From an uncultured Sutterella sp. (lineage in GTDB: Bacteria; Pseudomonadota; Gammaproteobacteria; Burkholderiales; Burkholderiaceae_F): DNA of 21,215 bases. The stretch lies in assembly GCA_905206345.1 (NCBI GenBank), contig CAJLGW010000026.1, positions 1 through 21,215 of the forward strand. The letters are read 5' to 3'. Under the pieces are notes generated by a model. The model worked only from the letters and a program-made list of their open reading frames with translations, did not search any database and had not been told where the DNA came from. This document shows, piece by piece, positions 7,332 through 15,130 of the stretch (positions are counted from its first letter, which is position 1; the number at the start of each line of letters is the position of its first letter). A program made the translations under genes and the position numbers.

Positions 7332-10043
7332 ATGAATCAACTTTCAATTTTAAAATGGCTTTTTATGAAAGAGTACCCAGGCATCACAGATTGTATTTTG
7401 ACTGAAGAGGATCTCTGGGCGAAAATTGAGGCATATAAGGTACAAGTTCAGCAATTGACTGCATTGGGTGTTTTGAATTCACTTTCAGAAGTGCCTTCAC
7501 AGGAAGAGTGGATTGAATTTGAGAATATGATCCGTGCAGAAATATCACTTGAATTTAATCTTGGAGATAGTTTAACGGATGACTCCAATAAACCATGGGT
7601 ACACACGATAGTCAATCGACAATATTGGAACAAATATAAATCATTATTAGAAGGAAAAGGTTGGTTCAACCGTGTTATTAAAGACATAGACTCGGTAACA
7701 AAAGACATTCTAGATCAGTGTGGCGATCCGAATGAGACTGATCTTCCATGGCAGCGCCGGGGATTGGTTATCGGTGATGTTCAATCTGGTAAAACTGCCG
7801 TGTTTACTGGGTTAATTAACAAAGCCTCTGACGCCGGTTACAAAGTTATTATTGTTTTGACGGGAATTCTTGAGACGCTCAGAAATCAAACACAGTCCCG
7901 TTTAGAAAAAGAATATGTTCGAAATATTTCACAGCGCCCTGTAGCTTGCCTCACATCAATTGAATCTGATTTCAATATCAATGCAACTGCAACTAATAAT
8001 TTTTCGTTCAATACTGTTAACGGTCCAGTATTGTTTGTTGTAAAAAAGAATCTTAGTGTTTTAAAGGCTTTGACATTATGGTTGACAAAATTCAACTATG
8101 ACGGTCGGTATGTTGATTATCCGCTTTTACTCATTGATGATGAGGCTGATAACGCATCGATTAACACCAGAAAAGACGGTGAAGATCCGACTCGAACCAA
8201 TAAACAGATCAGAGAATTATTAAAGTTATTTAAAAATGCAACTTATGTTGGATTTACAGCCACTCCGTTTGCTAATGTTTTTATTGATTCTTCTGACCCA
8301 GGTTCTCCAGAGGCCGATCTTTTTCCGAGCAATTTTATTAGAACCACCAGTATTCCGAATAATTATTTTGGAGCAGAGAAAATGCTTGGTGAGAATGAGT
8401 TGGAAGAAGACGGTGTCGAGTATGAACGATCACCGTATTTATGTGAGATTGAAGATGCTGAGCCATATTTGCCGCTCAAACATAAAAACGGCTACGTTCC
8501 CTATGCGTTGAGTCCTTCATTAAAAGAGGCGATTAGACAATATCTTCTATGTAATGCGATTATGGACTTGCGATCTGGATTGGAAAACTCTCATAGATCA
8601 ATGATGGTGAATGTATCCAGATTTACCTGCGTTCAAAATGAAGTTTCAGTTCTGGTTGAAAATTATGTTGATCAAATAACCGATGCAGTAAGAATTCACG
8701 GGAAGTCCCCATTGGCGATCCGTAATCCTCAGTTATTCGATTTGAAAGTTACATTTGATAAGCATTATCAAAATTGCGGCGTATCTTGGGAATCCATTCA
8801 AGATGTCCTTTACGATGCGATTAAAGGAATTGAAGTTTTTGTTGTTAACACTTCAGCTCTTTCAAAGGAACATCATCTCAACTATGAAGAAAACAAGAAA
8901 CAGGGACTCAGGGCTATTGTTGTCGGAGGGATGGCAATTGCTCGAGGGGTGACTTTAGAGGGGCTTTGTGTCAGTTATCTTTATAGGTCGACCATTTATT
9001 CCGATACTTTAATGCAAATGGGGCGGTGGTTTGGTTATCGTCTGAATTACCAGGACCTCTGCCGTGTTTGGCTTAGCTCTCAAACTGCAGATTTTTACAG
9101 ACAAACCGCTTTGGCGACAAATGAGCTTAAGGCGTTGGTCGGCCAAATGAGAAAAGCGAATCTGAGACCTCAAGACTTCGGGTTGCGAGTACGTCAGAGT
9201 CCTGATGCTTTGCTAATGACAAGTCGTAATAAGATGCGTCACTCAAAACGAGTAACTTTTTCATCTTCATGGAACGGATATTTCACGGAAGTTACCAATC
9301 TGTTGGCCAACGAACGCGACAATAACTTACAAGCCTCTAAGGAACTGATTCATGAAATGCATAAACACGGTTGCGCTGAAGAGATTGTTGGTTATCGAAA
9401 AGTATTCAGAAATGTACCCAAAGAACTTATTGCGAGTTTTATAAATAAATTTAATATTCATCCTCATCATTATCAATTAGCTAAATATGACGACAATGAG
9501 CACGGATTGGCAAATTTTATTTTGGGAACTGACATCGATAAGTTACAAAAGTGGGATGTCGTCATTGATGGCTTAAAGGGGAGTGATTTAACCACTTCGG
9601 TAGAGCTCGGATGTTCTCAACCAATTAATTGCATCCGACGGCATGCAATCATTAATGATAATGGAAGACAAACTGAAATTAAGGTAGTCGGGGGGCACAT
9701 CGGTGGGAGCGATCTGGAATCAATCACGCTCTCCGACTCTCTTCTGAATAAGAAAGAAAATCCCGATCAATCAAAGGTAAATTCTCGTTTGACGTTTAGA
9801 AAATTGAGACAACATCCGCTGTTAATTCTTCATCCTATGATGCTTTACCATGCAGACAAACAATCTGCTGACGGGAATAGATTCGCTTCGCAAAATCTTA
9901 TTTTTGAAGATCCTACTATTACGTTTGCAATAAGTTTCTGCAATTTTGAAGGTAGCGGACCTAGATCAAAAGTCACTTACTTAGTTACTGATCAATGGTT
10001 AAAAGATCGTTTTGGTTCTGATTATGAACAAGAGGAAGAATAA
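7332..10043 (+). CDS. Z1-domain superfamily 2 ATPase/helicase-like protein
   Basis: This large protein (903 residues) carries the motor motifs of superfamily 2. Walker A is GDVQSGKT (148-155), the DEAD-type Walker B is DDEAD (269-273), motif III is TATP (309-312), and the arginine-finger motif VI is QMGRWFGYR (562-570), preceded by GGMAIARGVTLEGL. The QSGKT variant and RWFGYR are characteristic of the Z1 family, which is predicted to translocate on or unwind DNA in restriction-like systems with a MORC-type ATPase. The last 300 residues are probably specific to this role, with no motif I can name. A good ribosome site, AAGGAA, lies 6 bases before the ATG, and the next gene begins on the base after its stop. 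All motor residues look intact. Confidence 0.93.
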   Translation: MNQLSILKWLFMKEYPGITDCILTEEDLWAKIEAYKVQVQQLTALGVLNSLSEVPSQEEWIEFENMIRAEISLEFNLGDSLTDDSNKPWVHTIVNRQYWNKYKSLLEGKGWFNRVIKDIDSVTKDILDQCGDPNETDLPWQRRGLVIGDVQSGKTAVFTGLINKASDAGYKVIIVLTGILETLRNQTQSRLEKEYVRNISQRPVACLTSIESDFNINATATNNFSFNTVNGPVLFVVKKNLSVLKALTLWLTKFNYDGRYVDYPLLLIDDEADNASINTRKDGEDPTRTNKQIRELLKLFKNATYVGFTATPFANVFIDSSDPGSPEADLFPSNFIRTTSIPNNYFGAEKMLGENELEEDGVEYERSPYLCEIEDAEPYLPLKHKNGYVPYALSPSLKEAIRQYLLCNAIMDLRSGLENSHRSMMVNVSRFTCVQNEVSVLVENYVDQITDAVRIHGKSPLAIRNPQLFDLKVTFDKHYQNCGVSWESIQDVLYDAIKGIEVFVVNTSALSKEHHLNYEENKKQGLRAIVVGGMAIARGVTLEGLCVSYLYRSTIYSDTLMQMGRWFGYRLNYQDLCRVWLSSQTADFYRQTALATNELKALVGQMRKANLRPQDFGLRVRQSPDALLMTSRNKMRHSKRVTFSSSWNGYFTEVTNLLANERDNNLQASKELIHEMHKHGCAEEIVGYRKVFRNVPKELIASFINKFNIHPHHYQLAKYDDNEHGLANFILGTDIDKLQKWDVVIDGLKGSDLTTSVELGCSQPINCIRRHAIINDNGRQTEIKVVGGHIGGSDLESITLSDSLLNKKENPDQSKVNSRLTFRKLRQHPLLILHPMMLYHADKQSADGNRFASQNLIFEDPTITFAISFCNFEGSGPRSKVTYLVTDQWLKDRFGSDYEQEEE

Positions 10044-10988
10044 ATGACGATAACTTACGAATATTTGTTGCGTACGTGGGCGCAGATGAAGGAACAGGTG
10101 AAAACAACCTCCATAACACGTCATTTACCGACCGAAGAACCTAAGATCAGACTTCGACTTTTCTGCACAGAGCAGCGAATGGTTGGGCTTCTTATTAATG
10201 CTAAGCAGGGGGATTCAATACGATCAAAGTCCTCATTTTCAAATCTGACTTTGGTTAATCGGAAAAATAACGATAATAGTAATGATATTGTCATTATCCT
10301 AAACTCCCCAGAGTATGAAACTTGTTTTGCTTTGCTTTGCATGCAAATTATCAGAGGACTTCCTAGAGTAACAGGGAAAATCAGTAGTTACCTTAACACC
10401 GTACTGTCCGAATGGAACAGTTTTTTAAAGGGTAACAAACAGTTGAGTTTAGAGACTGAACGTGGATTGTGGTGTGAATTGCATATTCTAGGACTGGCTA
10501 TCAAAGCCTATGGGAGTGAGGTGGCCTTTAATTCCTGGTTTGGCCCTGATAATGCCCCTCAGGATTTTATTTTTGAAGCTGGAGCCGTTGAGGTTAAATC
10601 TGTTTTTGAAAAAGCGGCAGAAGTTAAGATTACCTCTTTGGATCAATTGGATTTTGCGGGTCAACTGTATTTGGCGATTGTTAATCTCGCTCCCGATGCG
10701 CTCGGAAAAACTTTAGAAGAAAAGGTTAAATTGATAGAAGGACTTTTAGAAGATGTAAATTTAAAATCCGTTTTCTATGAAAGTCTTTATCGAGTTGGCT
10801 ATGCACCTAGTTTAGATAGAACCGGTTCGGACAGTGCATACAAAGCTGAGGACATAAATTGGTTTAATGCATCCGATGACGAATTTCCAAAGTTGATCAG
10901 AACAAAGGTGAACCCTGCTATACACTCTGCGCGTTATTCTTTAAATATTTCAGCATTAGAGGGATTTAAAACAGAGGCATTGGTATGA
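10044..10988 (+). CDS. PD-(D/E)XK-motif nuclease-like protein (DUF4420 type)
   Basis: This 314-residue protein looks like the PD-(D/E)XK family that accompanies Z1 and AIPR genes. The conserved helix appears as ETERGLWCELHIL (Glu139, Glu145), matching the family's GL.GEL signature. The likely catalytic core is QDFIFEAGAVEVKSV, with Asp174, Glu183 and Lys185 in the order D-x8-E-x-K expected of this nuclease fold. If active it would cut DNA, probably guided by the ATPase and helicase encoded just before. No DNA-recognition domain is obvious. The start codon directly abuts the Z1 stop, and GAGGAAG serves as ribosome site inside the end of Z1, so translation is coupled. Its stop overlaps the AIPR start by 4 bases (ATGA). 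Confidence 0.8.
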   Translation: MTITYEYLLRTWAQMKEQVKTTSITRHLPTEEPKIRLRLFCTEQRMVGLLINAKQGDSIRSKSSFSNLTLVNRKNNDNSNDIVIILNSPEYETCFALLCMQIIRGLPRVTGKISSYLNTVLSEWNSFLKGNKQLSLETERGLWCELHILGLAIKAYGSEVAFNSWFGPDNAPQDFIFEAGAVEVKSVFEKAAEVKITSLDQLDFAGQLYLAIVNLAPDALGKTLEEKVKLIEGLLEDVNLKSVFYESLYRVGYAPSLDRTGSDSAYKAEDINWFNASDDEFPKLIRTKVNPAIHSARYSLNISALEGFKTEALV

Positions 10989-13597
10989 CATTTGATACCT
11001 ATAAAGAGGCTTTCATCAATAGAGCCAAAAGCACAAAGATTAAGGAGAATGCCTTCAGCCGCTTGTTGGAGCTCTGTAAGAACAGCATTAAAGATTATTA
11101 TGGTTTTGAAAGCATTAGTGTTCGTCCCGATAATGATCCTAATTGTCCCTTTGATATTTGGGGAATTGATAATAAGACACTTTATCTGATTAAAGTTGAT
11201 GAGTCAGCACTGCTCAGAGACGATTCTTCCTCTGTTGGTCGAGAAGAATTGAGTGAAATCTTTCCTCCTTTAGTCACTTTTGTTGGGCATTGTGCTGAAA
11301 CTTGCGGTGTGAGAGGTTCAGATAATATCCGTTCGATGATTGCTGAATTAATCAGCAAATTGGCACACGGCGAAACAGACTCTGATATCGATCAAGTAAA
11401 AATCGTTCCCTTTGTTCTTAATGAAATTGACAGCAACTGCTCTCGAGAGCTTTCGCTTCACTTCAGTTTATTAAAGTGTCTTTCACAACCCTTAAGCCTT
11501 TATTCAATATGGCAAAAAGGTCTTCCTCTGCCATGGTCTGATAATGAAAAGGATGACCTTGAATCGGAATCCACTGCTTGTCCTGCTGAAAGCAAAACAT
11601 CTGGAGATCAGAACGATTTTTTGGACTCTTTAAAGCAATTTGCGACTTTTAGTACCGAGCCTAAAGAGGATGGAACAGCCGTCGCCGGCTCTTTGAAGGA
11701 AATTATGTTGAGTGAAGCTCGTGGCAGTGGCTTGACTCACTATAATTTGTTCAATCAAATCTGCCATAAATTAACTGAAGTGGGCGAATATGAGGAAATT
11801 TATGAAGCTCATTGTAATACTCGAACCTATCTTAGAAAACAATTCTCTATAGATGGTTGGAGTCAGGACGAAGTTTCAAATATCGTGACGCTATTTTTAC
11901 TGGATCCTGATACCTCAGACAGCTCTTTTACGAAAGCGGACGGAGAGCGTTTGTGCTCCCGTTTGAAGAATTTTGCAGAGTTATCCTTCAGAGATCTATT
12001 GGCTGACACGATTTTAGATTTGAGCACAGACGAAGGCTCTTTATCTAATAGTTTGTATCGAGCCTATCAAGATCATTGTAACGGTGATCGCTTGATTAAC
12101 CGTTTGGATTTAGTAGTTGTAACATTACGACGAAAAAATATCAGAACTGATTTAATAGCGGATGATTGCATGGGAATTCCGTGCAGATATAGTGTTATTG
12201 ATATTCAAGATATTCAAGAAAGAGAAGAAAGTATCGATAGCAGTCTCATACGAATTGATTTCCTTTCAGATATTTTTGGCGGTTTGCCAATTCAAATGTT
12301 GCAGACAGTTGATCGCCCGGATATCGGTTACAAATCATATGTTGGGAAAATTCGCGCTGACGTACTGGCCTCTTTATACGAGGAATTCGGTCAAAAAGTT
12401 TTATCCAGCAATGTGAGAGCATTTTTGTTGACTCAAGGAAAAGTCAACAAGGGAATTCAAAAAACAATCAAAGATGAGCCGGACAATTTCTTTGCCTATA
12501 ACAACGGGATTTGTGTTGTAGCTTCTGCAATCGATGCAGAAGATCGTTCCGGTGTAACTCTCATGACTAGTGCAACAGATTTCCAAATTGTGAACGGTGG
12601 GCAGACTACAGCCTCTTTACATTATGCCGCCAAGAAAAAAATCCCTATAAAAAAAATATACGTTCCGATGAAGTTGTCTGTTGTTCCCGTAGAAAGTGAC
12701 AATTTTGATCGAGACATTTTCGTTCAAAACATTTCTGCTTACGCCAATAGTCAAAATAAGGTCAGCGATTCCGATTTAGGCACAAATACACAATTTCAAA
12801 TTCAATTCCAAAGAGCTGGAGAGCAGAGTGTTTTGTATAGAAATGACCGATCTCTGTGCCGCTGGTATTATGAACGAGCCCGAGGAACTTATCGCATTGA
12901 AAAGTTACGGACACAGAGCGGAACGTCTTCAAAGAACTCTCAATTTCTTGTCAAATATCCGCAAAAATTTGATAAAACAGATATGGCAAAATGGATGAAG
13001 GCCTGGAGCGATCAACCTTATATTGCAAACGTAGGCGGTCAGAAGTGTTTCATTGATTTTTCTAAGGACTTAGTAAAAAAAGAAAAAGAGGACGGACTGG
13101 ACTTCTGTACTCAAGAGTTTTTTAAATATGTTGTCGGAAAAGGAATCTTATTCCGTCATATTGATTTAATGGTTTCATCCAGCGACTGGTACAAAGTTAA
13201 CCGGTCATACAAGATTAATACAGTTGGTTATACCATAGGGCTTCTCAAGGTCGTCTGTGATCAATTGTTTGAAAATTGTGAAATCAATTTTTTAAAAATT
13301 TGGGAAACTCAAAATATCCCACAACCCAAAGATAAGATCACAACATTCGATTCATTGTCAGAAGATATAGCAGAAATAATTGACCCGATTTTGGATGTCT
13401 TAACTAGGTATACCCGAGACATTTTTAATCATGATGCTCGCACCGTGGATGATGTCGGCGAGTGGGTTAAAAAATTAGACTGTTGGAAATTAATGATCAA
13501 AGAAATACCTGATCTTTCAGAATACGCTTCAGATTTGAGGGAAATCATCACTCCCATTCGTGAAGAATTCGTAATCAAGAGTTGGCGAGAAAAATAA
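10985..13597 (+). CDS. AIPR-family (abortive infection phage resistance) protein
   Basis: The C-terminal half carries the AIPR signature: FAYNNGICVVASAI, with Asn506-Asn507-Gly508-Ile509, and later QIVNGGQTTAS, with Asn537-Gly-Gly-Gln-Thr541. Members of this family give abortive infection or join multi-gene restriction-like systems; their biochemistry is poorly known. The first 80 residues look like the nuclease-like domain often found in front of AIPR (FDIWGIDNKTLYLIKVDES). Asp57 and Lys70 are present, but the acidic or Gln residue expected two before the Lys is Leu68, so that site may be dead. The middle (about 185-420) is unassigned and rich in acidic residues. The protein is 870 residues and the start overlaps the preceding gene by ATGA. 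Vsr starts 3 bases after its stop. Confidence 0.88.
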   Translation: MTFDTYKEAFINRAKSTKIKENAFSRLLELCKNSIKDYYGFESISVRPDNDPNCPFDIWGIDNKTLYLIKVDESALLRDDSSSVGREELSEIFPPLVTFVGHCAETCGVRGSDNIRSMIAELISKLAHGETDSDIDQVKIVPFVLNEIDSNCSRELSLHFSLLKCLSQPLSLYSIWQKGLPLPWSDNEKDDLESESTACPAESKTSGDQNDFLDSLKQFATFSTEPKEDGTAVAGSLKEIMLSEARGSGLTHYNLFNQICHKLTEVGEYEEIYEAHCNTRTYLRKQFSIDGWSQDEVSNIVTLFLLDPDTSDSSFTKADGERLCSRLKNFAELSFRDLLADTILDLSTDEGSLSNSLYRAYQDHCNGDRLINRLDLVVVTLRRKNIRTDLIADDCMGIPCRYSVIDIQDIQEREESIDSSLIRIDFLSDIFGGLPIQMLQTVDRPDIGYKSYVGKIRADVLASLYEEFGQKVLSSNVRAFLLTQGKVNKGIQKTIKDEPDNFFAYNNGICVVASAIDAEDRSGVTLMTSATDFQIVNGGQTTASLHYAAKKKIPIKKIYVPMKLSVVPVESDNFDRDIFVQNISAYANSQNKVSDSDLGTNTQFQIQFQRAGEQSVLYRNDRSLCRWYYERARGTYRIEKLRTQSGTSSKNSQFLVKYPQKFDKTDMAKWMKAWSDQPYIANVGGQKCFIDFSKDLVKKEKEDGLDFCTQEFFKYVVGKGILFRHIDLMVSSSDWYKVNRSYKINTVGYTIGLLKVVCDQLFENCEINFLKIWETQNIPQPKDKITTFDSLSEDIAEIIDPILDVLTRYTRDIFNHDARTVDDVGEWVKKLDCWKLMIKEIPDLSEYASDLREIITPIREEFVIKSWREK

Positions 13598-13600
13598 TCT

Positions 13601-14065
13601 ATGGATAGGCTGACCCTGGCGGAACGCTCAAAGAATATGTCGGCGATTAAGGCGAAGAATACATCGCCCGAGATTTACGTACGAAAATTACTGTTTTCGG
13701 CTGGATTCCGCTTTCGACTGCATGACAAAAGTCTGCCCGGAACCCCGGATATTGTCCTAAAAAAATTCAAAACTGTTGTGTTTGTCCATGGATGCTTTTG
13801 GCACGGCCACGAAAATTGTAAGAAAGCAAAAATGCCAGAAACAAACTCGGTTTTTTGGATTAAAAAAATCAATCAAAACAAGAGTCGCGACCAAAAGGTC
13901 GTAAAAGAGCTTATAGATTTAGATTTTAAAGTTATCGTTATATGGGAATGCGCCTGTAAAAAATCGAAAAAGGATGAGCTTTTAAGTAAAATTGTCACTT
14001 GCATTACTGAACGTGAGGGTTGTCTGTTTGTGATTGGCTCTGACGATTTTTCAGATATTTCATAG
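13601..14065 (+). CDS. vsr: Very short patch repair endonuclease (Vsr)
   Basis: Vsr nicks DNA 5' of the T in T:G mismatches left when 5-methylcytosine deaminates, and so protects methylated sites from mutation. The whole family pattern is visible: RSKNMSAIKAKNTSPE (N-terminal DNA contacts), LPGTPDIVL with catalytic Asp50, VHGCFWHGH (63-70) with zinc/DNA residues, FWIKKINQNKSRD, and VIVIWECAC. The length, 154 residues, matches E. coli Vsr (156). The N-terminal RSKNM block must be kept, which fixes the ATG at 13601 despite a weak ribosome site. It precedes the methyltransferase by 18 bp, the usual partnership; here its likely substrate is TCGG/CCGG rather than the Dcm site. Confidence 0.96.
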   Translation: MDRLTLAERSKNMSAIKAKNTSPEIYVRKLLFSAGFRFRLHDKSLPGTPDIVLKKFKTVVFVHGCFWHGHENCKKAKMPETNSVFWIKKINQNKSRDQKVVKELIDLDFKVIVIWECACKKSKKDELLSKIVTCITEREGCLFVIGSDDFSDIS

Positions 14066-14083
14066 AAAGGCATCAAACAAAAA

Positions 14084-15130
14084 ATGACGAATCCAAAGCT
14101 CAAACAGTTTAAAGCTATCGATTTGTTTGCTGGTATCGGTGGGATTCGCATGGGATTTGACCGTGCTTTTAAAAATGAAATTCAAACAGTTTTTGTTTCT
14201 GAATGGGATATGGCCGCCCAAAAAACGTATGCGGCAAATTTTCAAACTCCTAAAAAGATCTATGGTGATATAACATTACCTGAGACAAAAGACGCCATTC
14301 CTGCTTTTGATATCTGTTTAGCAGGTTTTCCCTGTCAGGCCTTTTCCTTGGCTGGACGGCGAATGGGATTTAATGATGATTATAAAGGGCGTTGTCGAGG
14401 GACTTTGTTCTTCGATGTAATGGAAATTTGTGAAAAACACAAACCGTCCGTTATTTTCTGTGAAAATGTTAAAGGTTTAAAGATTCACGATCGTGGCAAG
14501 ACCTTCTACGTGATCAGTCAATCCCTAAAACAATTGGGTTACCAAGTTTTCACCAAAATATTGAACTCTAGGGATTTTGGTGTCCCTCAAAATCGAGAGC
14601 GGATTTATATCGTTGCATTCCGAAATGATATTGATGCCACTGGTTTTACATTTCCCGAACCTACCGACAGTACGAAAGTGATTCGTGACATTCTAGAAAA
14701 AGAGGCGGTTCCCTCCAAGTACTACTTGTCTGAACAGTATTTAAATACTTTAAAACGTCATCGGGCTCACCATGAAGCTTTAGGACATGGGTTTGGATAT
14801 GAAATTCGCGACCTTGATGCTGTTGCAGGAGCAATTGTATGCGGTGGGATGGGGCGTGAGAGGAATCTTTTAATTGACAAGCGCCAAACAGATCTGATTC
14901 CAACAACCAACGTTAAGGGGCCTCTGAATACCGACGGCATTCGAAAAATGACCCCGAGAGAATGGGCTCGGTTACAAGGTTTCCCGGAATCATTTAAATT
15001 GATCCTCAGTGATGGTCCCCTCTACAAGCAATTCGGCAATAGTGTTACAGTTAACGTAATTGAAGCAATTGCAATGAATATTAAAGAGGTTTTGACTAAT
15101 GATAAGTCAGCACAGTTTATTGAAAAATAG
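14084..15130 (+). CDS. DNA cytosine-5 methyltransferase, HpaII-type (CCGG)
   Basis: All m5C methyltransferase motifs are in order. SAM-binding motif I is DLFAGIGG (13-20). The catalytic motif is GFPCQAFSLAG with Cys84. ENV is at 126-128, QNRER at 168-172, and the final motifs are MTPREWARLQGFP and YKQFGNSV. The target-recognition region between motifs VIII and IX (PSKYYLSEQY through GFGYEIRDLD to GGMGRERNLLID) closely resembles M.HpaII as I remember it, so CCGG is the likely target, with the inner C methylated. The restriction gene after it is also HpaII-like. The N-terminus is short: motif I starts at residue 13, so there is no added helix-turn-helix of the kind some methyltransferases use to repress their own gene. 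It overlaps the endonuclease gene by 32 bases. Confidence 0.95.
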   Translation: MTNPKLKQFKAIDLFAGIGGIRMGFDRAFKNEIQTVFVSEWDMAAQKTYAANFQTPKKIYGDITLPETKDAIPAFDICLAGFPCQAFSLAGRRMGFNDDYKGRCRGTLFFDVMEICEKHKPSVIFCENVKGLKIHDRGKTFYVISQSLKQLGYQVFTKILNSRDFGVPQNRERIYIVAFRNDIDATGFTFPEPTDSTKVIRDILEKEAVPSKYYLSEQYLNTLKRHRAHHEALGHGFGYEIRDLDAVAGAIVCGGMGRERNLLIDKRQTDLIPTTNVKGPLNTDGIRKMTPREWARLQGFPESFKLILSDGPLYKQFGNSVTVNVIEAIAMNIKEVLTNDKSAQFIEK

